Shown here: in pieces, positions 27,553-36,626 of the stretch
How the letters are laid out: each line of letters begins with the position of its first letter
Position numbering within the stretch: the stretch's first letter is position 1
Source: Pelotalea chapellei
GTDB lineage: Bacteria; Desulfobacterota; Desulfuromonadia; Geobacterales; Pseudopelobacteraceae
Direction of reading: 5' to 3'
Length of the DNA stretch: 64,000 bases
NCBI RefSeq assembly: GCF_018531195.1
Contig: NZ_JAHDYS010000007.1
Location: 62,001-126,000 of the forward strand
Program-made: the position numbers and the translations under genes
The notes under the pieces: generated by a model
What the model saw: the letters and a program-made list of their open reading frames with translations, nothing else
Told to the model about the DNA's origin: nothing
The model's database searches: none

Positions 27553-28002
27553 ATGAAAAATTTTCCTGAACATTCCTCCCTCCACAGAATTATCCTCGTT
27601 GATGGAGATAGCCAGATGTTGCAGATGCTGGAGATGTTTTTGTCCAGAGAGTATCACATCGTCACGGCCCGTTCTGCCGAGGAAGCTCTGGAACTGATGT
27701 CAACAACCGAACCGTTCCAGGCTGCCCTGGTTAGCTTTAGTCTGCCCGGCATGAACGGTCTGAATTTCCTGCTCCGGGTGAGCGAGGCATTTCCGCAGAC
27801 AGTACGCATCCTGATGACCAGCAGTTTCGGCGACATGGATGGCATAGTAAAGGCCATCCGCGAAGGAGACATCAACCGGATCATGGTGAAACCGTTCTCC
27901 ATGAGCACCCTGCTGGAACAACTACGTCATGATGTAGCGGAACAATATGTAGTGACCGGAACGATTCTAGAAAATTACTTGCAAGGGGAGAGCAATGATT
28001 AA
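27553..28002 (+). CDS. Degenerate receiver-domain protein (CheY-like, no phospho-acceptor Asp)
   Basis: 149 residues, one receiver fold. The usual acidic pair is VDGDS (second Asp is Gly), and the phospho-acceptor position before LPGMNG is Ser ([10 protein letters not shown]). The switch Thr (ILMTSS) and the conserved Lys (IMVKPFS) remain. It therefore probably acts as a constitutive or ligand-controlled adaptor. Its stop overlaps the start of the next MCP gene by 8 bp, so it is likely part of that receptor complex. Confidence 0.85.
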   Translation: MKNFPEHSSLHRIILVDGDSQMLQMLEMFLSREYHIVTARSAEEALELMSTTEPFQAALVSFSLPGMNGLNFLLRVSEAFPQTVRILMTSSFGDMDGIVKAIREGDINRIMVKPFSMSTLLEQLRHDVAEQYVVTGTILENYLQGESND

Positions 28003-29614
28003 CAGCATGAAGGTGGGTACAAGACTTTACATTCTGATCGGTTTTCTATCGATTCTTTTGATCTCGATAGGTTTCCTGGGGCTGCACAGCGCCAAACTGT
28101 CCGAGTCTGGCCTTGATACGGTCTACAAGGACCGGGTTGTCCCGCTGAAGGACCTCAAGGTGATTGCCGACATGTATGCGGTCAATATTGTGGATACCTC
28201 CCACAAGGTCCGTAATGGCAACCTGAAATGGGACGAAGGACGTAAAAATGTAGATCAGGCAATCAAGATCATTGACGAAAAGTGGAAGGCTTATCTGGCG
28301 ACCACCCTGGTGGCCGAAGAGAAGAAACTGGTCCAAGAGATAACCCCACTGATGAAAACGGCCGATGCTGCCGTGACGAAACTATCCGGAATTCTGAAAA
28401 AAGAGGACGCTAACGACCTGACTCAATTTACCATCTCAGAGCTGTATCCGGCAATTGATCCGGTATCAAGCAAGTTCAGCGATCTGGTGGACCTGCAACT
28501 CAAGGTAGCCAAAGAAGAATATGACATCAGCTCCACAACCTATCATCGGAGCAAGAACATCTCAATTGCATCGATCATCCTGGGAGTACTGATGGCAACT
28601 GGTTTCGGGGTACTGATCGTCCGCTCGATCACCGGCCCGCTGGCTGCGGGCGTAACTGCTGCCAATCGGTTGGCGCAGGGCGATCTGACCGCCGAGATCG
28701 AGGTTACCGGCACGGATGAGACCGCCCACCTGCTGACCGCCATGAAGACCATGACCGAAAACCTGCGTTCAATCATCAGCCATGTATCCAGCACCTCGTC
28801 CCAGGTGGCTGCAGCAGCACATCAACTCCATAGCACTGCCGAACGGATTGCAACCGGTGCCCAGGAGGTCGCGGCACAGACCGGCACAGTTGCCACTGCC
28901 GGCGAAGAGATGTCGGCCACCTCCAACGATATCGCCAAAAACTGCCAATATGCCGCCGAAGGCGCCCAGCGGGCTTCTCAATCCGCCAGCAACGGCGCTG
29001 AGGTAGTAGAGAGAACCGTGGCTGTCATGGGACAGATCGCCGAGAAGGTACAGGAGTCGGCCAGGACGGTTGAGACTTTGGGTGCGCGCAGCGACCAGAT
29101 CGGGGCAATTATCGGCACGATCGAGGATATAGCCGACCAGACCAATCTGCTGGCCCTGAACGCTGCCATCGAGGCGGCCCGGGCCGGCGAGCAGGGGCGC
29201 GGTTTTGCGGTGGTGGCCGACGAAGTGCGGGCCCTTGCCGAACGCACCACCCGCGCCACCAGGGAAATTGCCGAGATGATCAAGGCCATCCAGAAGGAAA
29301 CCAGGGGCGCCGTGGCCGCCATGGAGCAGGGCGTGCATCAAGTGGAAGCCGGCACCAGCGAAGCGGCCAAATCGGGTGAAGCGCTACGGGAGATCCTCGA
29401 TCAGGTCCATGCAGTGGCAATGCAGGTGCACCAGATTGCCACCGCTGCCGAAGAGCAGACTGCCACCACCAGCGAAATTTCCAGCAATATGATGCAGATC
29501 ACCGAAGTGGTGCAGTTGACTTCCCACGGCGCCCATGAATCCGCCACGGCGGCAGCGCAGCTGAACGGCAACGCGGAGGAGCTGCAGCGGCTGGTGCAGC
29601 AATTCAAACTTTAG
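27995..29614 (+). CDS. Methyl-accepting chemotaxis protein
   Basis: 539 residues. Membrane helix 1 at about 10-30, four-helix-bundle type sensor region to about 190, membrane helix 2 ([17 protein letters not shown]), HAMP, then the signalling hairpin with tip [41 protein letters not shown] (tip quoted in parts). The sensor region looks periplasmic. It is followed by cheW at 16 bp and by a paralogous MCP, so the three likely form one receptor array. The ligand is unknown. Confidence 0.93.
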   Translation: MINSMKVGTRLYILIGFLSILLISIGFLGLHSAKLSESGLDTVYKDRVVPLKDLKVIADMYAVNIVDTSHKVRNGNLKWDEGRKNVDQAIKIIDEKWKAYLATTLVAEEKKLVQEITPLMKTADAAVTKLSGILKKEDANDLTQFTISELYPAIDPVSSKFSDLVDLQLKVAKEEYDISSTTYHRSKNISIASIILGVLMATGFGVLIVRSITGPLAAGVTAANRLAQGDLTAEIEVTGTDETAHLLTAMKTMTENLRSIISHVSSTSSQVAAAAHQLHSTAERIATGAQEVAAQTGTVATAGEEMSATSNDIAKNCQYAAEGAQRASQSASNGAEVVERTVAVMGQIAEKVQESARTVETLGARSDQIGAIIGTIEDIADQTNLLALNAAIEAARAGEQGRGFAVVADEVRALAERTTRATREIAEMIKAIQKETRGAVAAMEQGVHQVEAGTSEAAKSGEALREILDQVHAVAMQVHQIATAAEEQTATTSEISSNMMQITEVVQLTSHGAHESATAAAQLNGNAEELQRLVQQFKL

Positions 29615-29629
29615 CAGAGGAGAAAAATC

Positions 29630-30130
29630 ATGGCTTCACTTGCACTTGTAAAAACTGACGATAACGCCCGGCACGACGAACTGATCCAACTGGTCAGCTT
29701 CCTGCTGGCCGATGAAGAATACGGCGTTGAGGTTCTCAAGGTACGCGAGATCATCCGCATGCCGACCATCACCAAAATGCCCAACACACCTCAACATGTT
29801 GAAGGCATCATCAATCTGCGCGGCAAGGTGATTCCGATCGTCTCGATGCGCAAATGCTTCGGGCTGCCGGAGAACGAAAACAACGTTAATACCCGCATCA
29901 TCATCATGGATGTGGCCGGCGGCCTGACCGGCTTCATCGTCGACGGGGTCTCGGAGGTAATCCGAATCCACAGCAGCGAAATCCAGCCACCTCCTTCGCT
30001 GGTACTTTCCAGCGGGGTCGGTCAGGAATTCATCACCGGCGTCATCAACCACGCCGAACGGCTGCTGGTCATCATGGATGTGGACCGGATGTTCTCGGAT
30101 GACGAGCGTCAGGTTTTAGGGGAGATCTAG
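29630..30130 (+). CDS. cheW: CheW coupling protein
   Basis: 166 residues. Fits the CheW fold: LVSFLLADEEYGVEVLKVREI, HVEGIINLRGKVIPIVSMRK, IIIMDVAGGLTGFIVDGVSEV. It links receptors to the CheA kinase, which is not in this window. AGAGGAG precedes the ATG. It sits between two MCP genes and is probably co-transcribed with the first. Confidence 0.95.
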   Translation: MASLALVKTDDNARHDELIQLVSFLLADEEYGVEVLKVREIIRMPTITKMPNTPQHVEGIINLRGKVIPIVSMRKCFGLPENENNVNTRIIIMDVAGGLTGFIVDGVSEVIRIHSSEIQPPPSLVLSSGVGQEFITGVINHAERLLVIMDVDRMFSDDERQVLGEI

Positions 30131-30369
30131 CCAGTAAAATTGAAAAGGACCATGCGATGGGCTGCTGTCGGTCGCAACAGGCAAGAGCTCTCGGAACTAC
30201 TGGAAAATATTTTATCAAAATGCATCCACAAGAGGAGTAATCCGTGTTGGCGCAGCGATTTCAAGGCGGTAACCAACCTCTCCAGGTAATAATGTACAAC
30301 GATTCTAATTATATTGATGGAATGGAATAATTCACTACTTGCAGCAGATTCTATTCCTGGAGGTGTCGT

Positions 30370-31983
30370 ATGAGCATCGCAAAAAAAATGATGATAGCCT
30401 TGGGGATGACAGGTGTAATCGTACTGATTTGCATCATGATTCCACTGAAGACGTCCAAGGGTCTGACAAGTGTGACTGCTCAGCTTGCCGGTTACGAAGC
30501 ACTACAGGAGGAGATTTCACTTACGCTGGACCTTCAGTTGCAGGTGGCCAATGTCTGGCAGTTTATCACCGATGCCAGCCTGACCAAGGATAAGGAGGTT
30601 ATCGAGAAGGAGGCAAAACCGGCCTATGAAAAGTCACAGCAGATCATCGGCAAACTGCTGGAACTCAACAAGGATGACAAGAGCCATTCCGCCAGGCTGA
30701 ACTCGATTCAGCAGACGCTTCCTGCCATGTGGCAGACCGGGATAAAGATGTTTGAAGCCTATGGCAACAGTTTTGAAGAAGGCAACAAGGCAATGGATGA
30801 GTACGACAAGGCCTGTGACCGTGTCATATCTGCGGCCGCGGCAATCACTTCCAAGAGCAAGCAAGATGGGCGTGCAACGATGCAGCAGGTCAACGGCAAA
30901 CTTTCAGAGTTGACCGGGCAGGTTGTAAGCAGCGGGGGAATCGCAACCGGCATTGGCATTTTGGCCATCATCCTGATGTTTCTCCTTCGGCGCTCGATAA
31001 TCAGGCAATTGAAAGTGATTATTGACGAAATAAGCTGCCTGGCAGAATGTGATCTCAGCAGGCAGTTCGACGCAAGCGGCAGCGATGAGATCGCCAAAGT
31101 CAGCAGAATGCTTAACCAGCTTACAGAAAGACTGCGCAGCGTCATCGGCAGCATATCCACTACTTCGGATCAGGTCACGGCCTCCGCACATCAGCTTCGC
31201 AACACTGCCGAGCATATAGCCGGCGACTCGGAAGAGGTGGTAGTACAGGCTGCAACCGTAGCTACCGCAGGTGAAGAGATGGCAGCTACTTCAGGGGATA
31301 TCGCCCAAAATTGCCAGATGGCCGCGGAAGGAGCGCAACGCGCCTCCCAGTCGGCGCTTAATGGTGCGGAAGTTGTTGATAAGACCGTGTCGGTCATGAG
31401 CCGGATTGCCGACAAGGTTCAGGAGTCGGCCAGGACAGTGGAGAGCCTGGGAGCGCGTAGCGACCAGATCGGCGCCATTATCGGCACCATCGAGGATATC
31501 GCCGACCAGACCAATCTGCTGGCCCTGAATGCGGCCATCGAAGCGGCCCGCGCCGGCGAACAGGGCAGAGGTTTTGCGGTAGTTGCCGATGAAGTCCGTG
31601 CCCTTGCAGAGCGCACCTCCCGCGCTACCAGAGAGATCAGTGAAATGATCAAAACTATTCAGAGCGAGACAAAAGGCGCTGTGGCCGCCATGGAGCAGGG
31701 AGTGTATCAGGTGGAGGCCGGCACCATGGAAGCAGCCCGTTCCGGGGATGCGTTGCGCGACATCCTGGAGCACGTTAACGCTGTCGCCACGCAGGTCAAC
31801 CAGATCGCCACGGCAGCCGAGGAGCAGACCGCAACCACCAGCGAAATCTCCAGCAACATGCAGAAGATTACCATGGTGGTGCAGCAGACCTCCCACGGCG
31901 CGCAGGATTCGGCTACGGCAGCGGCACACCTGAGCAGCAACGCCGAGGAGTTACAACGTCTGGTGCAGCAGTTTAAGCTGTGA
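30370..31983 (+). CDS. Methyl-accepting chemotaxis protein (paralogue of the upstream MCP)
   Basis: 537 residues: membrane helix 1, sensor region of about 160 residues, membrane helix 2 ([17 protein letters not shown]), HAMP and the signalling domain. The cytoplasmic half is nearly the same as that of the MCP at 27995 while the sensor halves differ, which indicates duplication followed by sensor divergence. A TGGAGG site precedes the ATG. The 240 bp upstream of it (30131-30369) shows no clear promoter or ORF. Confidence 0.93.
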   Translation: MSIAKKMMIALGMTGVIVLICIMIPLKTSKGLTSVTAQLAGYEALQEEISLTLDLQLQVANVWQFITDASLTKDKEVIEKEAKPAYEKSQQIIGKLLELNKDDKSHSARLNSIQQTLPAMWQTGIKMFEAYGNSFEEGNKAMDEYDKACDRVISAAAAITSKSKQDGRATMQQVNGKLSELTGQVVSSGGIATGIGILAIILMFLLRRSIIRQLKVIIDEISCLAECDLSRQFDASGSDEIAKVSRMLNQLTERLRSVIGSISTTSDQVTASAHQLRNTAEHIAGDSEEVVVQAATVATAGEEMAATSGDIAQNCQMAAEGAQRASQSALNGAEVVDKTVSVMSRIADKVQESARTVESLGARSDQIGAIIGTIEDIADQTNLLALNAAIEAARAGEQGRGFAVVADEVRALAERTSRATREISEMIKTIQSETKGAVAAMEQGVYQVEAGTMEAARSGDALRDILEHVNAVATQVNQIATAAEEQTATTSEISSNMQKITMVVQQTSHGAQDSATAAAHLSSNAEELQRLVQQFKL

Positions 31984-32000
31984 TCACCAGTGGGGGTAAA

Positions 32001-32234
32001 TCAATGCCCGCCGCACCCGCTGCCGCAACCTCCGCCGCAGCCTGGCTTGACGATATCGCTGGCTTTCGGTCTGTCACACAGCTGCAGGGAAGAACGGTCA
32101 ACATACCAGGCTTCGTCCACCAGTTTTCCTTGCAGCTCGTTTTTTTTGAGCATCATCAACACCCGCATTTCAGTCGTTTCCAGCAATTTTGCCGCATCGC
32201 CAATCGCTACAAAAGATGTTCCGGCTTCACACAT
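32001..32234 (-). CDS. Small HTH-like protein with Cys/Gly metal-binding tail, last gene of the nifB-nifV operon
   Basis: 77 residues. Residues about 8-58 resemble an excisionase/MerR-type helix-turn-helix (AIGDAAKLLETTEMRVLMMLKKNEL, then a wing-like AWYVDRSS). The C terminus is KPGCGGGCGSGCGGH, three regularly spaced Cys plus His that could bind a metal or FeS cluster. AAGGAG precedes the ATG. It follows nifV by 11 bp on the same strand. It could be a cluster-sensing regulator or a small assembly factor; I do not know a characterised member. Confidence 0.7.
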   Translation of the reverse strand: MCEAGTSFVAIGDAAKLLETTEMRVLMMLKKNELQGKLVDEAWYVDRSSLQLCDRPKASDIVKPGCGGGCGSGCGGH

Positions 32235-32245
32235 GGTCTGGCTCC

Positions 32246-33391
32246 TTATGCCGCCCTGGGCAGCTTTTCATTTTCGAGATAAATGCCCATCAGTTCACAG
32301 TTGGACAGATCCCGCTTGCGTCTGCACGACATTGCCCGCGCCATCTCCAGCAGTGCTTCCGCCTCGATGCGATCGATACTGATACCCATGCTGCGGTAGC
32401 GTTCGATCAGGCCGCTGCTGCCCGAGTGTTTGCCGATCACGATGCTGCGGGTCAGCCCCACTTCAGCCGGATCAAAACCTTCATAGTTGTGGGGATCTTT
32501 GATCACTCCATCGGCATGCAGACCGGATTCGTGGGCAAAAACCCGTTCGCCGACCACCGGCTTGGAAACTGAAAGGGGGCGATGGGAGGCTTTGGCCACA
32601 AAGAGCGACATCTCCCGAAAACGGTGGGTATCAATACCGGTCTCGATGCTGCAGGCATGCTTGAGCCCCATCACAACCTCTTCCAGGGCCGCGTTGCCGG
32701 CACGTTCACCCAGGCCGTTGATAGTGGTATTTACAAACCTGGCACCGGCCCGGACACCTGCAATGGCATTGGCCGTCGCCATTCCCAGATCATTGTGAGT
32801 GTGCACTTCAATATCGACTTCCGGAACTGCTTTCCTTAAAAAAGCTATCTTCTCGTACATCCCAAAGGGGTCCATGATCCCCAGTGTGTCGCAGAAACGG
32901 AAGCGGTCGCCCCCCATGGAACGGGTGATTTCCATCAATTCCACCAAAAAAGCCGGATCTGCGCGACTGGCATCCTCCCCTCCCACCGAGACATACAGGT
33001 TGTGCTGCTTGGCGAAACCGAGCGCCACTTTCAGCTGTTCCTTGACCATCTCCCGGTTTTTACGCAATTTATGGATGATCATCTGATCCGAAACCGACAG
33101 AGATATGTCCACCGCCTGCACACCACAGGCAATACTTGCCTCTATTTCAGGCACCAAAGCGCGGTTCCAGGTAATCAGCCGTGCATTTAAGCCCAGGTCT
33201 GCCAGTGCTTTTATTCCATCCTGTTCCTCTTTGCCCATGGCAGGGATCCCACATTCGATTTCCTGAATACCGATGCTGTCCAACATGCGGGCAATGGCTG
33301 TTTTTTCGCGTTTCGAAAACACAACGCCGGCAGTCTGTTCCCCATCCCGCAGGGTCGTATCGTCGATGATAATGTCATGTGCTTTGTGCAT
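32246..33391 (-). CDS. nifV: Homocitrate synthase NifV
   Basis: 381 residues from ATG 33391 behind AGGAGGGG; upstream in-frame starts lack a site. Family motifs: DTTLRDGEQTAGVVFS near the N terminus, and metal-binding HTHNDLGMATAN with GLGERAGNAALEE. It condenses acetyl-CoA and 2-oxoglutarate to (R)-homocitrate, the organic part of FeMo-co. 2-isopropylmalate synthase is a related alternative, but length and nif context favour NifV. Third gene of the nifB operon. Confidence 0.93.
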   Translation of the reverse strand: MHKAHDIIIDDTTLRDGEQTAGVVFSKREKTAIARMLDSIGIQEIECGIPAMGKEEQDGIKALADLGLNARLITWNRALVPEIEASIACGVQAVDISLSVSDQMIIHKLRKNREMVKEQLKVALGFAKQHNLYVSVGGEDASRADPAFLVELMEITRSMGGDRFRFCDTLGIMDPFGMYEKIAFLRKAVPEVDIEVHTHNDLGMATANAIAGVRAGARFVNTTINGLGERAGNAALEEVVMGLKHACSIETGIDTHRFREMSLFVAKASHRPLSVSKPVVGERVFAHESGLHADGVIKDPHNYEGFDPAEVGLTRSIVIGKHSGSSGLIERYRSMGISIDRIEAEALLEMARAMSCRRKRDLSNCELMGIYLENEKLPRAA

Positions 33392-33456
33392 TGCCCCTCC
33401 TGATTTATTCGTCACGCTATTATTTTTTTTCATGGACAGCATGCACTGTCTGCTAT

Positions 33457-34293
33457 TTAGCCGCAGCTGCCCATCGTGGCCAGGCCATGCAGGTATTCCG
33501 GCCTGTAAGCCGGCCTCATACCGGAAGACATCAACTCATTACTGCCTGAGATACGCATACCCTTCCGCTTGAAGAGCCGCAAGGCAGTGCGGTTGGCAGC
33601 CGGTGCATCCAGGTAAACCTCGCTACCCATCGGTACGGAATGCAGTGCGGCATTCAGCAGAGACTCCGCTGTGCGGTCATCCAGCGCCGAAAACGGGCCG
33701 ATCTGGAACGCATCACCACATGGCTGCACCACGGCAAAACCCAGTTCCTCAAGCAGAAGCTTCCCCCGCGCTGCAGTCGCCGTCAGCAAAACGTCCCGCC
33801 GGTCACCCCAGGTCTGGCAATCGATGCTGTTCACGAGCAGGCCTGGGGCATTACCGTCGCCACATTGATCATGCGCCGCATGTCGCTGTCTCCCCACCCC
33901 ATTCCAACGAATAATGGTGTCCACACGGGTAAAGCCATGTTTTTCGTAAAGGGCCTGGCCTGACCTGGAGGCGGTCAGCCAGAAGGTCTCTCCGCCGACT
34001 GCCTGCAATGCTTCAAGAGCAGTGACAAAGAGTCTTTCGCCAACCCCCTGTCCCCGATACCCCGGCGCCACAATCAGATTGCCGATCCATCCGCTCGCCT
34101 CATGGTGCAACGAGGTCACGAATCCAGCAGCATCCCCGTTATCAGCCACAGCTGCAAAGCATCCTCGAGGAAATCGGGACAAGAGGAATTCGAACTCCCA
34201 GGCATCCGCCATCCAGTTTTCCGCTGCAGCCATTTTAAGAAATGGCCCGATATCATCTGCATGGAATTGCCGGATGATCATCGCGTTGGACAT
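33457..34293 (-). CDS. GNAT-family N-acetyltransferase, nif-associated
   Basis: 278 residues. N-terminal GNAT domain with acetyl-CoA loop VAPGYRGQGVGERL and the end segment ALYEKHGFTRVD; a second, weaker GNAT-like half follows (about 150-278, AANRTALRLFKRKGMRI). Its start overlaps the nifB end by 16 bp and nifV follows by 65 bp, so it is made with cofactor-assembly enzymes. The acetylated target is unknown; it may modify a Nif protein or act on a metabolite. No good ribosome site is seen, consistent with coupling to nifB. Confidence 0.85.
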   Translation of the reverse strand: MSNAMIIRQFHADDIGPFLKMAAAENWMADAWEFEFLLSRFPRGCFAAVADNGDAAGFVTSLHHEASGWIGNLIVAPGYRGQGVGERLFVTALEALQAVGGETFWLTASRSGQALYEKHGFTRVDTIIRWNGVGRQRHAAHDQCGDGNAPGLLVNSIDCQTWGDRRDVLLTATAARGKLLLEELGFAVVQPCGDAFQIGPFSALDDRTAESLLNAALHSVPMGSEVYLDAPAANRTALRLFKRKGMRISGSNELMSSGMRPAYRPEYLHGLATMGSCG

Positions 34294-35147
34294 GCCGCTT
34301 CTGCGATTGTCAGGTTGAGATCCTGGCCGATCAGGCCGATTGCATCAGCCCGGCACTGTTTGCAGTGCGCAAACTGGCCAATGGTCCCCTCATTGGCTTT
34401 TCTGATCTCTGCCAGATATTCTTCGCTGGGGGGGGTGATGTGTGCCAGCTCAGCCTGGGGGATGATCGGCATAATGTTCATCACAAAGGCGCCCAGTTCT
34501 TTGACCCGTGCCGCAATCAAGGGAATCTGGCCATCATTGATGCCGGGAGTAAGGACAGTATTGATCTTTATCGTCATACCCAGCTCACCGGCCCGCTTAA
34601 CACCTTCAAACTGGTTGGCGATCAGGATCTTCGCCCCCTCCACGCCTGTGTAATGCTTGCCATGGTAGATGATGTGGCTGTAAATCTGCGCCCCCACCTG
34701 GGGATCCATGGCATTGATGGTGACGGTCAGGCTGTGCAGGCCCAGTTCGTAGAGGCGGTCGATGGATTCCGGCAGTAAGAGGCCATTGGTGCTCAGACAG
34801 AGCATCAACTGCGGAAACTCCTGCTTGACCATTTCAAACGTGGTAAAGGTCTCTTCATTGGCCAACGGATCTCCCGGTCCGGCAATGCCGACGACTTTGA
34901 TTATCGGTCCGGCTATGGGGCTGGCCATAACTTCCCTGACTTTTGAAATTGCCTCCATCGGCGTCATGATGCGACTGGTCACTCCGGGACGGGACTCGTT
35001 GGCGCAGTCATGCTTGCGTGAGCAGTAGCCACACTTGATGTTGCACTTCGGCGCTACGGCAAGGTGCATACGGCCGTTCTTCTGATGGTTGCCGCCAAAA
35101 CAGGGGTGCCCCTGAATTTTTTTCTTCATTTCGCATGCAGTTGCCAT
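34278..35147 (-). CDS. nifB: NifB, radical SAM FeMo-co precursor synthase, short form
   Basis: 289 residues from ATG 35147 (GAGGAGAG upstream). Radical SAM motif CNIKCGYCSRKHDC, the GIAGPGDPLAN segment, and the C-terminal CKQCRAD motif. It makes NifB-co, the 8-iron core with a central carbide. The C-terminal NifX-like domain of long NifB proteins is absent; separate NifX-type proteins are encoded in the nifEN operon instead. First gene of nifB-GNAT-nifV-HTH, behind a sigma-54 promoter and leader terminator. Confidence 0.95.
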   Translation of the reverse strand: MATACEMKKKIQGHPCFGGNHQKNGRMHLAVAPKCNIKCGYCSRKHDCANESRPGVTSRIMTPMEAISKVREVMASPIAGPIIKVVGIAGPGDPLANEETFTTFEMVKQEFPQLMLCLSTNGLLLPESIDRLYELGLHSLTVTINAMDPQVGAQIYSHIIYHGKHYTGVEGAKILIANQFEGVKRAGELGMTIKINTVLTPGINDGQIPLIAARVKELGAFVMNIMPIIPQAELAHITPPSEEYLAEIRKANEGTIGQFAHCKQCRADAIGLIGQDLNLTIAEAACPTR

Positions 35148-35166
35148 TGTGCTCTCCTCTCTGAAT

Positions 35167-35200
35167 GAAAAACGCCCGCTGGGAAAATCCCTGCGGGCGT
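35167..35200 (-). terminator. Leader terminator upstream of nifB (candidate antitermination target)
   Basis: Minus strand ACGCCCGC and GCGGGCGTTTTT pair, with an inner GGGA/TCCC stem. GGCAACGACGCC at its 5' base resembles the GGCAAAGGCGCC of nifEN and nifH. It lies between promoter and start codon. Confidence 0.82.
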
Positions 35201-35223
35201 CGTTGCCTCGTTGCCGGTACTCA

Positions 35224-35241
35224 TAGCATAAGACGCGCCAA
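35224..35241 (-). promoter_or_regulatory. Sigma-54 promoter of the nifB operon
   Basis: Minus strand TTGGCGCGTCTTATGCTA: GG and GC 10 nt apart, same ATGCTA -12 region as nifH and nifEN. Confidence 0.82.
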
Positions 35242-35373
35242 GTCCATAAAGTACTGCTGCTGCTGCATCTGTGCTCCAAACGGTTGCTCATCAGATGGCA
35301 AAATCATCCTGCTTGTCTGTTTTTGCCTATTTTTTAGTCAGTAGCTAAGCGATTTAAAAAGTAAAAGCGATTC

Positions 35374-35522
35374 ACCACAGAGACACTGAGATCACGGAGA
35401 AAACTAAAGCAAAAGGGGAGTGCGTATTCTCAAAAATTTGCTGCTCACCCTTTTGGTAAAAGATGAACCCTTAAAAAAACTCTGTGACTCTTCTGTGTTC
35501 TCTGTGCCTCAGTGGTCCATAA
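35374..35522. repeat. CACAGAG-type long inverted repeat between nifB and draG (family E)
   Basis: Left arm CACCACAGAGACACTGAG, right arm CTCTGTGTTCTCTGTGCCTC then AGTGG, about 80 bp apart. The rest of 35242-35579 shows no ORF; AACCT-TTTT-AGGTT (35521-35534) is a small dyad before draG. Confidence 0.75.
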
Positions 35523-35579
35523 CCTTTTTAGGTTAGTTAATTGCAGGACCACGGCAGTCTCTTTACTGGAGGTTCCGCT

Positions 35580-36470
35580 TTGTCCACTCAGAAACATAAT
35601 GATGAAATACTTTCGCGTGCCCGAGCTTCTTTTATCGGCATGGCTATTGGCGATGCATTAGGTGCAACGGTGGAGTTTCTGACCGCGACCGAAATCCAGC
35701 ATAAATTTGGCACATTCAAGGAGATTGTCGGGGGAGGATGGCTGCGCCTCAAGCCAGGGCAGGTAACCGATGACACCCAGATGGCATTATGTATTGCTCG
35801 TGCAATCACCACCGCCGGAGGATGGTCTTTGGAGGGTATCGCGCAAAACTTTGCCGCCTGGCTCCAGTCTCGTCCGGTGGATTGTGGCGATACCTGCCGC
35901 AAAGGCATCCGTGCATACATGCTGCATGGCCACCTGGAAGTCCCACCCAGCAAATGGGATGCAGGTAACGGGGCAGCCATGCGCCTTTTGCCGGCTGCAC
36001 TTTATGCGTTTCCCGACAAAGAGCTGCTCAGCAAATATGTTGTGGAGCAGGCTCACCTGACGCACAACAGTCCCCTCTCCGACGCCGCCTGCATCAACCT
36101 TGGGGAACTGCTGCATCTGGCTTTATCCGGTGCATCGAAGAATCGCCTGCGGCGCAGGGTGGACAACCTGACGGAGGAATTCCCTGCCTTCAGCTTCACT
36201 CCATATCACGGGCTTGCCAGCGGCTATGTGGTCGATACGCTTCAAACAGTCTTTCACTGGTTCTTCAAGGGCAGGAGTTTCGAGGAATGCCTGGTGGGCA
36301 CGGTGAATCAGGGGGGCGATGCGGATACGACCGGTGCAATCTGCGGCATGCTGGCCGGTGCCTATTACGGGATGGAGGGCATTCCGGCACGGTGGATTAA
36401 AAAGCTCGATCAAAAGGTACTTGCCGAGTTGGAGCAGGTGACGCCGCTGTTGCTGAAGGCTCGTCCGTGA
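35580..36470 (+). CDS. draG: ADP-ribosyl-[dinitrogen reductase] hydrolase (DraG)
   Basis: About 296 residues. Dinuclear-metal ADP-ribosylglycohydrolase motifs: FIGMAIGDALGATVEF, QVTDDTQMAL near the N terminus and NQGGDADTTGAICGMLAGA near the C terminus. It removes ADP-ribose from NifH and reactivates it, opposing DraT. I choose a TTG start at 35580 because TGGAGG lies 7 nt upstream; an earlier TTG at 35541 has no site. It is transcribed away from nifB and is separate from draT, which lies 26 kb away. Confidence 0.92.
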   Translation: MSTQKHNDEILSRARASFIGMAIGDALGATVEFLTATEIQHKFGTFKEIVGGGWLRLKPGQVTDDTQMALCIARAITTAGGWSLEGIAQNFAAWLQSRPVDCGDTCRKGIRAYMLHGHLEVPPSKWDAGNGAAMRLLPAALYAFPDKELLSKYVVEQAHLTHNSPLSDAACINLGELLHLALSGASKNRLRRRVDNLTEEFPAFSFTPYHGLASGYVVDTLQTVFHWFFKGRSFEECLVGTVNQGGDADTTGAICGMLAGAYYGMEGIPARWIKKLDQKVLAELEQVTPLLLKARP

Positions 36471-36510
36471 ACTTTCATGGTGATATAAACTGAAATCGCT
36501 AATACGCATA

Positions 36511-36618
36511 ACACGGAGCAACGGAGAAATCAGGAGATTCCTTAGAAGCAAAAAGGGAAAAAAGAACCTCCAGGATTTCTCTTTAAATTTCAATCCGTTG
36601 CTCCGTTGCTCCGTGTTT
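36511..36618. repeat. Inverted repeat of ACGGAGCAACGGAG type (family E-like)
   Basis: Left ACACGGAGCAACGGAG, right CCGTTGCTCCGTTGCTCCG then TGTTT. It fills the convergent draG-antiterminator spacer and may act as terminator for both. Confidence 0.75.
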
Positions 36619-36626
36619 CAAAAACT

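Noticed and set aside
30131-30369. Sigma-54 promoter before the second MCP (TTGGCGC near 30245)
   Set aside because: The -12 position is TC instead of GC and no second supporting signal was found.
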